NCBI RefSeq assembly: GCF_011397635.1
Contig: NC_064760.1
Span: forward strand, 25,183,356-25,247,355
Reading direction: 5' to 3'
DNA: 64,000 nucleotides
DNA from: Epinephelus fuscoguttatus
Lineage: Eukaryota; Chordata; Actinopteri; Perciformes; Serranidae
Each line of letters opens with the position of its first letter. Position 1 is the first letter of the stretch. The notes under the pieces are model-generated. The model was not told the origin of the DNA and ran no database searches. It saw only the letters and a program-made list of their open reading frames with translations. Positions 26,101 to 36,647 of this stretch are shown in pieces. Position numbers and translations under genes: made by a program.

Positions 26101-27294
26101 AAACAACCGGATATTGGCATTTTCCCCCTGCTGAGGCCTGGAGGAAGGTACTGATTACAACAAGGCAGCACTGAGAGGCTCAGGAAAAGCCTCTATCCTC
26201 AGGCCACAAGGATCCTGAATGAAGATCCTGCCTATGACTGCCCAATCTTCACTATTAGTCTTTTTTTAATGCACAGATTGAAGGGACTGACATGATTACA
26301 TGTCACTGAAAATGTATTTTATATAATTTCATGAGACAAATTAATCAATTGATTGATTAAAACTCTGACAGTTTGGGGACCTCTGCACACACCAGGGACA
26401 CACATGTATGTTGAAAAGCCATGAAACACTGCATTTTGCATTATGTCACCTTTAGTAAAAGAGCTTTAGAGGGGCTGGTGTTGATTTTGTCACCTTCAGG
26501 TTAACATCGTTTCTAGTCTTAATGCTAGGATTAGCTGCTAGTTTAACATTTACCGCACATACATGAGCCTGATATTGATCATAGCAAGAAAGCTAACAAG
26601 CCTATTTCCCAAAATATATAAGGGGGCTTAAAGAGTCACTCTGGTAGTGAGTGTGTTTATATGGACATGAATAACCCATTTATAATCTGTTTTTTGGAGT
26701 ATCACATTTAAGTGTTTGAGCATGGAAACACCATATTCCGTATATAAGAAAACCATTATACTTCTCTGAAAGAAACCTGGATCTATGGAATAACCCAGTT
26801 TGTCTGTTCTCAGTAAACACCATATCCCAAATCTGATTATAACCAGAATATTATTCATGTCCTTGTAACCACACTGACTACAACACTGTCATTGTGAAAA
26901 CAAGTGCATGTGTTCAAATGTTACGCACCAGAGCTCCCTGCCAGAGGGGAATGTAGATTGCCCAAGATGTGCGCACACCTTGTTTGGCCAGGGGAAATCC
27001 CATCAGGAGCTCTGCACAGCCAAAGACCAACATGACAATCTGAGAAGGAGAAGAGGAAGGATGGATTACAACACCTACAGCAGACAGTTTGGAGCTGCTC
27101 TTGTGTACATCATATATCATGTGACTGTCATTGCTGTGGCTCTGGATTGTCAGATGTGTTACCCCAAGACTTCTGGGCTCGTTTCGGACAAAGCGATGCA
27201 AAGGCTTGCCAGACATCAGCTCCATGTTGACTGCTGCCTGATTCCCACCATTTCCTGTTGTTCTCTCTCTAGTTGTTGACTCAGTTCCCTCCAT
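23139..27294 (-). CDS. MS4A/CD20-like four-pass membrane protein, paralog A, spliced
   Basis: Coding exons: 27163-27294, 26929-27039, 24881-24937, 24621-24764, 24421-24528, and probably 23139-23189 as a short last exon (VIFQHIPTPRSDKTSN). About 200 aa. There is a short cytoplasmic N-terminus with the family-like NEPRSLGIVM turn, then four hydrophobic segments: IVMLVFGCAELLMGFPL, IYIPLWQGALFLVCGNLSIY, VTVSLAMYVVTLLGIFVSVG and SILLTSSLCVLALLIFLSTI. LWQGALFLVCGNLSI followed by HPSKK resembles the second-segment signature of MS4A proteins. The ligand or channel role is unknown. The ATG is placed after a UTR acceptor (TTCTTTAG); a noncoding exon probably ends at 27502. If the last splice is wrong, reading on gives VKHFTPSLLLKQAFHTET. 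A TMEM176-type relative is the alternative assignment. Confidence 0.75.
23470..24165. repeat. MITE, AGTGGCATCTAGTGGTGA family, copy in unit A
   Basis: The ends are inverted: GTAGGATTTAGTGGCATCTAG on the left and CAATAGATGCCTCTAAATCC on the right. It lies inside intron 5 of the MS4A-like gene. The equivalent in unit B is 31910-32605, so it predates the duplication. Small open frames inside are shared only because the copies are young. Confidence 0.75.
25780..26260 (+). mobile_element. LINE 3' fragment
   Basis: The plus-strand translation contains TTKYLDIHITKGLTLVLHP and VVRKARQRLFNLRRMRTF, followed by a frame-shifted CLRPGGRY-like stretch. This is the C-terminal end of a teleost non-LTR retrotransposon polymerase protein. 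No intact ORF. It is present only in unit A. Confidence 0.7.
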
Positions 27295-27821
27295 TGCCAG
27301 TAAATCCACACACTAAAGAAGAAGAGTTAACAGAACCAGATGTATACTTTCCACTGTGCTACACAGACTGTATTTTGAGTCCACTATGCAGATTTAAAGA
27401 GTAGTAGAGTAAGAGAATTAGTTCAGATAGCTGCTGTATGCAAGATTATAAAGCTGCCTCAAAGAATGCAGTGATTTACACAAAAACATGAAGTGACCTA
27501 CCTTGTTTTAGTATTTCATGCAGAGAGGCAGTGTGACTGACAATGGGAAGGGAGTGTTGAGGGTATAAAAGGGAAGTGGGGAAATCTGAGACTTCTGCAT
27601 TTTTTTCCGTTATAGGGAGGAGCTGGAAACTTGGTTTGTAAGTCAGCATGAAAGTCTTTCCCAAGCAATAGGATGAGTAGGTCAGCAGGTGGTGCTCCAG
27701 TAGATGTGTTGCTCTCCATCTAATCTCTCCTTCACTGTTGTACTGAATGGCTTCTAACAGCGAGAGTCCACTTTGCCTCAAAAACCACTCTACAACATAA
27801 AGGGAAAGAATAGAAACTGTT

Positions 27822-28805
27822 CACTCACTCAATCAATCAATCAATCAATCAAACTTTATTTATATAACGCCTTTCATACATCAAAAATACAACCCAAAGC
27901 GCTTTACAAGCTAAAAACACACACACAAAAAAAAAAGAAAGAAAGAAAAATACTACAAATATTGAAAACCCGCCCCTCCCACCCCCACATAACAGAACAG
28001 GGGAGGACAGGAGCGGGAGAACTGTGGGTTGCCACACGAGCAGCGCCCCGTTTACTTAGATGAAAAAAGGAGAACACGAGGGAGGAAGAGGGAGCATCTT
28101 GTCTGCATAACATCCAGGAGAGTGGAGAGGTAAACGGTCTTGGGAGAGCTGGTTATCTCGGGGAGCCAATGAAGATAACAATTGTTTTGGGTCAGGCCGA
28201 CACTGCAGTTTTTTCGTCTGCCTTTGAGTCTCTCTGAGTCTCCCGGTGGCTTGCTTCCAATATGTCCGAATTGGTGGCCAGTTTCAGCCGAGCCGAGCTG
28301 ACAACTTCTCCAAGTTGGCATCCATCTTGCGAAGGAGTTCAGGAGTCGCATCCAGCTTGCAATTGAACTCACATATCGCTTGAGTCTGAGTGTTGACAGC
28401 CCTGCACATTCCCTCAGTCATGACGGGCAGCTTCTTGATTGCCAAAAGTGCTGCCAACGTCTTCTGAACTCTGCTAACTCCAAACAGCAGAATGCCTGTT
28501 ATCATAATTCCAATTATGTAGACGTCTTCACCATCCTCAACGGAAAGGATCAACAGGCACACGATCCTCCACTTCTCCCAGGAGTCCATCGTGTATTCGG
28601 CTGCAAACGTTCCGTCAGGGCAGGCGGGCTCTCCTTTGCCCAGTCTCCTTGTCGAGAAAATCTGGTCAATTGCGTTGAGAGACCAGCGAATCAAATCCAT
28701 GGTATTAGTTTTCAGATAGAAATGCAGAGAGAGGCAGATAGATAGATAGATCAGACAGAGACAGCACAAGACAAAGAGCAGCAGGCAGGGCAGATAGGGG
28801 CAGTT
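27822..28805 (-). mobile_element. ORF-bearing retroelement with L2/SINE-like tail
   Basis: The inserted block is absent from the paralogous intron at 36799-36909, where the text reads AAACTGTTAGAGTAGC without a break. In unit A the same target is split, with GTT at both junctions as a possible short duplication. Read on the minus strand, the 3' end is GTAAAGCGCTTTGGG, then GGCGTTATATAAATAAAGTT, then (TGAT)n, a form typical of teleost L2 LINEs and the SINEs that use them. The body holds an intact ORF (separate entry). No reverse transcriptase is present, so it would need an L2 partner. Other full-length copies cannot be checked here. Confidence 0.8.
28284..28700 (-). CDS. Unrecognised 138-codon one-pass membrane protein in retroelement
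   Basis: I do not recognise the family. The ORF begins ATACCATGG (MDLIRWSLNAIDQIF) and ends NLEKLSARLG before a stop. It has a hydrophilic N-terminal third with two cysteines, a WEKWRIVCLLIL segment, one clear hydrophobic helix (VYIIGIMITGILLFGV, about residues 65-80), and an amphipathic helical tail (TPELLRKMDANLEKL) that may form a coiled coil. The frame remains open upstream into flanking tmco6-derived sequence, so the internal ATG is preferred. It lies wholly inside the 27822-28805 insertion, on the strand that matches the element's 3' tail. It could be a captured host gene or an element-encoded factor. Confidence 0.6.
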   Translation of the reverse strand: MDLIRWSLNAIDQIFSTRRLGKGEPACPDGTFAAEYTMDSWEKWRIVCLLILSVEDGEDVYIIGIMITGILLFGVSRVQKTLAALLAIKKLPVMTEGMCRAVNTQTQAICEFNCKLDATPELLRKMDANLEKLSARLG

Positions 28806-29411
28806 AGAGTAGCTTGGTAAAAGCTCATCATAGGCTGGTTTGATAGTTCCCATTGAGCAGCATCACAGTTTTAAAGGCTTCACTTATTTACCTGTGGACC
28901 ACTACCTAGGAGCATGAACAGGACATCCATACTCAGGGTCACCATCTCTTGGTCAGCCATTTTAAGTGTGGCACAGAGTGCAGACAGTAACCCATGATGG
29001 GCCAGCTGGACACAGAATTCCTTTTTCTTGTGGGCAATATTAGCTAGAACCCTCAGGATCTGAGTATAAGAAGAAGGCACAGACCTGTGAGATTAGTGTA
29101 GCACTGTGGGAACGTGTGACAACTCTACATTACGCCAAAGATAAGAATAACAGAACAAACACACTGTTTATCATCAAGTGCTACAATGACAACATAAATA
29201 TCTTATGAGAGCAACAATATTAAAGTTGCACAGACCATGGTATTGATGCCTTGAGAGAAAGGGAGGAGCTGAATCAGTCCAGGGACCAAGTTGAGAGTCA
29301 GCAGAGCAGAGCAGAGCAGAGCAGAGCAGAAAGCGCTGGAGTGAGCTGTCACAGCAAAATGGAAAATGCACAAGAACAAACCTATAAATACAATATATCA
29401 ATCCTTAGATG

Positions 29412-30960
29412 TAAATCAGTATGTTTGACCCCCCACCTCTAAAGAAGTACATGACATCATATTGGATTTGAAAACTTCTGCTGCAGGACATGATGAAATA
29501 AGTTCTAGTCTTATAAAGACAGTACTTTTGTCTATTGTTGAGTCGTTCACCCATGTTTTAAGTTTATCTCTAAAAACAGGTGTTGAACCAAGTGACCTTA
29601 AATTAGCTAAAGTCATTTCACTATTTAAATCAGGTGATTGTAGCATATTTACAAATTATCGTCCCATATCTGGCTTACCCACTTTTTCTTAAGTTTTAGA
29701 GAAACTAATATATTCAAGAATTAAAAAAACATTGAGATGAGAGGAAGAACAAAAGTCAACAGAAATGGCCCTTTTGCAGTTTGCTCAAAAAGTCAAAAGA
29801 CTTTGACACCACTGATCACAATATCCTTATTGCTAAACTAGGAAAATATGGTTTTCATGATGTTGCTCCTAAATGGTTGATTGATCATTTAAAGAACAGG
29901 GAACAATATGTATCTCTAAATACACACAATTCAAATAGAGCTACGCTTCTTTGTGGGGCACCTCAAGGTTCCATCCTTGGACCTCTCTTGTTTTTGATGT
30001 ATATGAATGATTTACCCAGAGTCTGCAATAATGCACTGCCTCTTTTATTTGCTGATGACATGTGTCTTATTGCTTCACATGCACATTCTAGCACACTGAT
30101 TCGAGAAGCAAATGAAGAGCTGTCATCAATCTCTAAATGGTTTCAGATGAACTCTCATAATAATTAAATCTAATTTTCTAATATTCTGTAACAAAAATAA
30201 AAAGTATACTAAAGAAGAAGCCAAATTATTCATAGACAATACTAGAATTACTCTGGTTCCTCATATTCATTTTGAGTAGAGTTCATTCATTGATAAATCA
30301 TTCTTGTATTTGACTTAATTACAGCTTAATTTATCCGTATATTATGTACTGTAACACTGCAGGGTGCCACATGTCCCACTTTTCCCAATACGATTTTGTT
30401 TATTTTTGAGAATGATGAGCTTCGCTGAAAAATCTGATTCATCTGCTCCTCTTTTCAGAAAAGACAAACTGCTATCAATTTTTAATGTGAACATATACCA
30501 GACTTGTGTGTCCATGTACAAATATGTGCACCTAACTCATCAATTGCCCAGCGCTTTTCAGAATTTTTTATTGTTTTTTTTTCAGACATTCATTCTTATT
30601 GTACAAGACACTCAAAGGACTTCCATCTTCCATAATGTCGGACTTCCCTGAATCAATATACACTGAAATACAGAGGACCATCTCTTTGGAATAATTTACC
30701 TACATCTCTACAGTCAACATCTACATTTTTCACGGTTTAAAAATATCTGAAATTGTTTTACCTCATTGTAATGCATCACACCTTGTATACATTCATTTCT
30801 ATCAGTTTAATATTACTACTTAGCCTTGACACCTTGAAGTTTGTTCATTGTTAGCTATATAGGGGAGGTATTCTTTATAAGCTTTTTTGTCTTCCAACCT
30901 CTCCTGCACAATGTTTTAACTATTTTCTTATTTCATTGTCTTTTGTATGTATATAATGTG
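29412..30960 (+). mobile_element. Non-LTR retrotransposon (LINE) fragment with RT domain
   Basis: Plus-strand translation shows reverse-transcriptase blocks: NYRPISGLP (about 29655), a broken ALLQF/SKDFDTTDHNILIAKL block (about 29775-29840), GAPQGSILGPLLFLMYMNDL and LLFADDMCL, the FADD form of the catalytic YxDD box (about 29960-30070). Stops and frameshifts separate the blocks, so it is dead. The endonuclease end is missing, as expected for 5' truncation. The empty site is seen in unit B at about 37420 (AGATGTCAATTCTC), so it inserted after the duplication. The CR1/L2/Rex1 group is likely; exact clade not determined. Confidence 0.85.
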
Positions 30961-31571
30961 ACTTCTCAAAAGTCTCAATTGAAGTAAATCAAATGTGATA
31001 TTACAGTAATATGTGATACTCCATAAACATTTAAATACCCCACTGTATAAATAAATAGTTAAACATATTGAGAAATGCGCCGATTCTCTTTCTTTCTGAG
31101 AAGAGTTTTAATGTTGTCTTTTAATTCACTGAGACTTGGAACAAAAGGGATCTCCTCTTGTGTGAGATGTGGCAGAGATACGAAAAATGGTTGCCTCCAG
31201 GTGAAAATATTTCTTCCATGCAGTCCTGGACAGTGAAGCATAATGGGGTCATCATCGATATAAGTCAATATGGTGTCGATCTGTCACACAGTCTTATTTT
31301 CACAATGAAGTATTTCCAGGGGAAAAAAACGGGCTCAGTTGTGTTTCAGTAATACATTTCTTGCTGCAGTTATGTATAGTGCAGAGTGAAACTTAGTGCA
31401 GCTGTGCAAAAAAAAAAAAAAAAAAAAAAAAGGGTTGTGGCTGTCCTATTAATGCTACCGCCTGTAGGTGGTGTAATATTCACATGTGCTATAATGTCCA
31501 GTGGTACAGTTAGTATAATGATTACAATGTTAGTTCATGTAGAATAATACTTGAAAAGGTTGAGATTAGTT

Positions 31572-34500
31572 TCACATTTTGTCACTCCGGGGTGTCGGGA
31601 TGTGCTGGAAAATAACCTGTTGAAGATACAGAGATGGGACAGGTTAGGGAAGAGGACAGCAAGAAGGCAATAACATGATGACAGACAGACAGACAGCTGT
31701 TAAACAACATCATTTATCAGTGGCCCCATTTAGGTTGTTTTTAAGGACAAAATCTTTGATAATATTGTATTAGAAATTTTATTACCATTATTTTACGACT
31801 GTGTTTCTGTTTAATTCTGATTTTGCGATATCCGTCTTATGCTGTTTGACTCATTATTAATGCTGCCCTAACCCCAATAAGACTTTTCTGGGCAAATAAA
31901 GATTAAATAAGCACTGTGTAGGATTTAGTGGCATCTAGTGGTGAAATTGCAAATTACAACCAACTGTATACCCCTCCACTCTCCCTTTACCTTTCCAAGC
32001 ATGTGGATGGCAGGACAGAATGTGATGAAATATGCAAAAACCTCGCTGCAGAAACATCCGTGGTTATTAGTGAGAATAAACTTTGTAGGATTGTGACACT
32101 GGCAAGTAAAATAGTTGGCAGACCACAAAAGCCAGACAGCTCTTTACAGAAATGACGAGGAAGAAAGCAGGGAGTATCTTGGAAGATACTTCTCACCCTC
32201 TTTTTAGCCAGCTTGAAGTCTTGAGCTCTGGGAGGGGCTAAAAAGTCCCTCTGGCAACCAAAGATGTATTTAAGAGACCCTTCATCCCGAGTGCCATCAA
32301 TATCCTTAAGTCAACAAAGTGACTGATGAGCTTTAAACCACAGACAGACACTGAGCTGATTTAAAGTGTGAAGTATTTCTGTAATGAATATGTTTTGTTT
32401 GTTTTACTAACTATTTGTCTGCTTATACAAAGTTGTCTTTTGTGTTTTTGGTGAGCAAAAGACAAATTTCCACCTATGGTGGACAATAAAGATGTATTGT
32501 ATTGTATGTTATTGTCAGGTGAATATACACTAATGACAACATAATTATGAACATTATATTTGATATCTGCCAATAGATGCCTCTAAATCCTACAGACGGC
32601 ACCTTTCAACAGAAAAACATTGCAACAGAGAATGTGTATTTGGATTCAGTCGAAAATAAACTTTGAAAAGGTCCCTAAAACCCTACCTTTCATGTCATTA
32701 TTTGTGGTTTTCATTTAGTCTTTGTACATTCGTGCCTGCCCTCTGTAACTTTTTGCTGTTCAAAAACATCTCCCTCCAGAGGCTTAGATTTGAATTACAA
32801 ACCTTAAGTCTCAGTGTGAAATGCCTGTTTTAGAAGAAGTGATGGTGTGAAATGTTTTACCTGAGAGCGTGTGGATTTCAGAGCTAAACGTGCGATGGTA
32901 CTCAAGAAGATGAGAAGCACCAACACACATAGAGAGGAAGTGAGCAATACGCTCTCAATACCAAGAAGCTGTTCCAGAAGCAAGAGAAAGTGAAAGTTAT
33001 TCATACAAATTGAAAATGTGTCCATAGAGCTGAAAACATACAGTATATGATGTAACTCACCATTCTGTATATTACATCCTTATCTCTATACCAGCTCCTG
33101 GAATAAAAGACAGAATATTCGACCAAGGAGTATATCCTGAAGCCAACAGAAACGAAGATTCCCAAAAGTGTAACCACATACATGGCCAAAGACACGGTCA
33201 CCTGGGGAAGGTAAATTCAAAAAGATTAGGTGAGTTATTAAAAAAGGAGGACAGACTGAGCATGAAGCAATAAAGTTAAACACTAAAACTACATCATAAA
33301 ATGACAGTATACCTACCATCTTCTTGGATGGATGTATCTCAGTGTAGATAGACAGGTTCCCACAGACAAGAAACTTCAAAAACAAACAACACAAAAGATC
33401 AATTTTTTTTTGTCATCCACCTGCCTATTTGGACGACTTTTAATTGAAATCCTGGTTCACATTATCATCACGGCGGCTGGAGAAGTAACCAAAGCTCCTC
33501 TGTACTGTAGTAGAAAACTGAAAGTGATTTTTACTCTAATCAGCTGTTTAATCAAGATTATAGTGCAGAATACAATAAGCTCACTGGCTTGCATGAAGAC
33601 TGGAAACAGGGGGAAACGGCTAGCCTAGCTCTGTCCAAAACGTAACAAAATCTATCTTTCAGCACGTCTAAATCTCCCTTATTAATACATTATAACTCAT
33701 TTGTCATTGTTACAAAAAGCAAAGTCTGGCAACTAGTGGAGACTCCATGAAGTTTCTTGCCTGGGTCCAGACCAGTGGTGTAGTGGAGGGTATATACAGG
33801 AATGAAACACACGATAAGATGTGCAATATACATACAAAAGGTTTCCAGTGGTCTCGGGCACATCCATCCATTTATCAAAAATAAAGTTAGCCCAATCGGG
33901 GCTTGACATCCTCTGACGGTGGAAGCATATGCAGACTGTTGTGTGGATCATTGCAGCCAACAACAGATTGTCTTCCTTGTGCCTTTGACATGTCAGTGTT
34001 AAAGGGTGAACACAGAAATCACAACAGCAGACTGAGGTAGAGTAGGTCCTAGTGGGTAGGGATGACACCTCGCTGCAGGTAGCTCTACACAACTACTGTA
34101 TATAAAGATGGACGACATGTCTCTCCTCACTTCCTCCCACTGTAAAAAATTATTGTAACCAGGATAAGCCTCACAAACAATTCATGTCCTTGTAACCACA
34201 CTGACTACAACACTGTCATTGTGAAAACAAGTGCATGTGTTCAAATGTTACGTACCAGAGCTCCCTGCCAGAGGGGAATGTAGATTCTCCAAGAAGTGGT
34301 CATATTTTGTTTGGCCAGGGGAAATCCCATCAGGAGCTCTGCACAGCCAAAGACCAACATGACAATCTGAGAAGGAGAAGAGGAAGGATGGATTACAACA
34401 CCTACAGCAGACAGTTTGGAGCTGCTCTTGTGTACATCATATATCATGTGACTGTCATTGCTGTGGCTCTGGATTGTCAGATGTGTTACCCCAAGACTTC

Positions 34501-34621
34501 TGGGCTCGTTTCGGACAAAGCGATGCAAAGGCTTGCCAGACATCAGCTCCATGTTGACTGCTGCCTGATTCCCACCATTTCCTGTTGTTCTCTCTCTAGT
34601 TGTTGACTCAGTTCCCTCCAT
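31572..34621 (-). CDS. MS4A/CD20-like four-pass membrane protein, paralog B, spliced
   Basis: Coding exons: 34490-34621, 34256-34366, 33317-33373, 33061-33201, 32861-32968 and probably 31572-31616 (VIFQHIPTPRSDKM). About 197 aa. Exon order, phases and splice sites are the same as in paralog A. Exons 1 and 3 encode the same protein as A. Differences cluster in the predicted extracellular loops: KQNMTTSWRIYI in loop 1 and FRIYSLVEYSVFYSRSWYRD in loop 2, with one codon fewer than A. A noncoding 5' exon probably ends at 34819 (AACACG|GTAGGT), only about 150 bp past the old tmco6 tail. The two genes are head-to-tail neighbours. Function beyond a tetraspanning MS4A-type membrane protein is not assignable. 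Confidence 0.75.
31910..32605. repeat. MITE, AGTGGCATCTAGTGGTGA family, copy in unit B
   Basis: Nearly base-for-base the same as 23470-24165, with the same inverted ends and the same intron position in the MS4A-like gene. It serves as a neutral marker for the age of the duplication. Confidence 0.75.
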
Positions 34622-34964
34622 TGCCAGTAAATCCACACGCTAGAGAAGAAGAGTTAACAGAACCAGATGTATACTTTCCACTGTGCTACACAGACTGTAT
34701 TTTGAGTCCACTATGCAGATTTAAAGAGGCAGAATTCATTCAGATAGCTGCTGCATGCAAGATTATAAAGCTGCCTCAAAGAATGCAGTGATTCATACAA
34801 AAACATGAAGTGACCTACCGTGTTTTAGTATTTCATGCAGAGAGGCAGCATGAGTGACAACGGGAAGGGACTGTTGAGGGTATAAAAGGGAAGTGGGGAA
34901 ATCTGAGACTTCTGCATTTTTTTTCCATTATAGGGAGGAGCTGGAAACTTGGTTTGCATGTCAG

Positions 34965-36647
34965 AAGTTGTGGCTGTTTCTTAGCACCAGTGGTGGAAGA
35001 AGTACTCAGATCCTTTACTTATGTAAAAGTAGTACCACAGTGTAAAAGTACTCTTGTTACAAGTAAATGACCTGCATTTAAAATCTTATCAGTACAAAAG
35101 TACAAGCATCAAAATATACTTTTAAATCCTAAAAGCATCATGCAGAATGGCCAGTTTCTGGATTATAATTATTGGTACATTATTGTGTTCATCAGTTTAA
35201 TGTTGCAGCTGGTTAATTGCTTTAAATTCTGCTGGGTAGTTTAATTTCTAGTAATATATAAACATTTATAGTATATCTAGATTATATTTCATGTTATTAA
35301 TCAGAATCTGCAAAGTACTGCTACTTATTATTATTACTGTCATCACTATTGAATCTTAATAATTTAGTCAGTAAACTGTTAAAAATAAAATTTAAATATT
35401 GTTATCAAGAGAATATCTTATCTCTAAAAAAAAACAGCCTTAAATTCATAGTTCAGTTGATATTTATTCATAATTTATTTTGTGAATGTACAGTCATTGA
35501 CAATGCATTATTGGCTAAAAATACATGATACCTCTAAAAACTTCTATTGCCCTTATTCTACATATGTACAGTCTGTTATATAAACCCACCCTCTGTACAG
35601 TAGATGTTCCAGGAGAGACTTAGATGAGCTAAAACACATCAATCTTCTTCAGTGACTCAATCAAGTGATGGTGCCACAAGATGTAACAGACAAATAGACT
35701 AGAGGTACTGAGTCTCAGGTATTAAAAAAATATTTCATCTTTACATGCACTAAAATACCATTGATAACAACACTGAAAATGGTAAACATCAAATTACCAG
35801 TAGATCATTTTCAAAAGGTATTAAAAATTGATTTTAACCCCACTCCAGTGTATTTTGGCATTTTTATATTTCAGATTTTTCTGATTCATTTCCCGTTGAT
35901 TAGCTGTACAGTTTACAGAAATATTTTTTGACAAATAACTTAATTTGCGCTCAAAGTAATTTTGTTGCTAAAATGGAGGATGATGTATGACTATATTAAA
36001 AGCTGCAGGTCATAAGTCATCCTTAAAGCTCGCACAGGTGCGCTGTCATGCCTTGCCATTTGAGTAGCAAACTGATAAACACTGTTGTTAGCTAGCGAGC
36101 CCAAACCCAAACCGAGACATTCATTTATTCATTTTCTGTAACCGCTTATCCTGGTACAGGGTCGTGGGTGTGCTGGAGCCTACCCCAGCTGTCATTGGGT
36201 GAGAGGCGGGGTTCACCCTGGACAGGTCGCCAGACTATCACACTATCACTGGATTCCAACCCAGAACCCCCTTCCTTAAGATGTTACTCTTGACACCTAT
36301 GGTAGAAAGGCAATCTGGTTGCCATGGTAACGGATTTGCCAGACTATTACCCACATCCCCATTCTCCGTTAGAGACAACAGTTAACAGAAAAACAGGAAG
36401 TAACACTGGCTGGAGTGGGGCTTTAAGTATAACATTGTTTGTCCATTATATAGATTGCAAAGTGTAAACAAAAGTCCTGCACTCTCAGGTGTGTCCTTAC
36501 GCTGTCAGTGACTCACTGTACCCTATAGATGTGAATTTGATGCCTTTCGGTTGGCTCAGGAGCACGGGATGTTGTCCACCTTTAATGCAACAGATGATAT
36601 CAGTTAGTTTTTGAAATTTTCAATAAATTCAACAAACAAGACAAAAG
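34965..36647. repeat. Repeat-rich insertion splitting the tmco6 3' end
   Basis: Unit A reads straight through this point (AAGTCAGCATGAAAGTC at about 27640); unit B is split here. The insert begins near an hAT-like terminus, CAGTGGTGGAAGAAGTACTC (about 34988), followed by a repetitive AAGTAxAAGTAC stretch to about 35150. It also holds the AACCGCTTATCCTGGTACAG repeat at 36117-36265. The rest is AT-rich with nothing recognised. It may be several nested insertions. Confidence 0.7.
36117..36270. repeat. Teleost dispersed repeat (CCGCTTATCCTGG type)
   Basis: The block AACCGCTTATCCTGGTACAG, then GGAGCCTACCCCAGCTGTCA, then TTGGGTGAGAGGCGGGGT. A diverged second copy is at 41015-41185. This motif is abundant in fish genomes; I do not assign a class. 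Confidence 0.6.

Larger units (their letters stand above)
27659..29345 (-). pseudogene. tmco6: tmco6 3'-end pseudogene fragment (copies of exons 10-12)
   Basis: Exon-10-like 29236-29345, exon-11-like 28892-29059 and exon-12-like from 27796 downward match tmco6 exons at 37249-37343, 36910-37077 and 36604-36798. Nothing upstream of exon 10 exists here and no promoter was seen. The exon-12 acceptor has changed from CCCTTTAG to CCCTTTAT, destroying the AG. Exon 10 carries six GCAGA pentamers against three in tmco6, an in-frame gain of 15 bp. Exon 11 is still open. Intron 11 has been enlarged from 111 bp to about 1.1 kb by a retroelement. This is a relic of the tandem duplication, not a working gene. 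Confidence 0.88.
22893..31345. repeat. Tandem duplication, proximal unit (A)
   Basis: This block matches 31346-37780 in order and orientation: the MS4A-like gene, then the last three tmco6 exons, then part of tmco6 intron 9 (31040-31330 matches 37500-37785). It differs from unit B by an inserted ORF-bearing retroelement (27822-28805), an inserted LINE (about 29412-30960) and private sequence at about 25100-26850. The unit ends abruptly at about 31336-31348, where unit B begins. Confidence 0.9.

Noticed and set aside
28284-28853. Start of the element ORF at 28853
   Set aside because: The first residues would come from tmco6-derived flank outside the insertion; the ATG at 28700 lies within the element.
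34241-34636. Unspliced 131-codon frame across MS4A-like exons 1-2
   Set aside because: The frame is open through intron 1, but a clear donor (GGG|GTAACA) and a pyrimidine-rich acceptor (CTTCTCAG) bound the middle, and removing it joins NEPRSLG to IVML as expected for the family.
34660-34960. Fusion of the tmco6 tail to the MS4A-like gene by splicing at AACAAG|GTAGGT
   Set aside because: Joining to the next acceptor hits a stop within ten codons, so it fits a 5'UTR exon of the MS4A-like gene instead.
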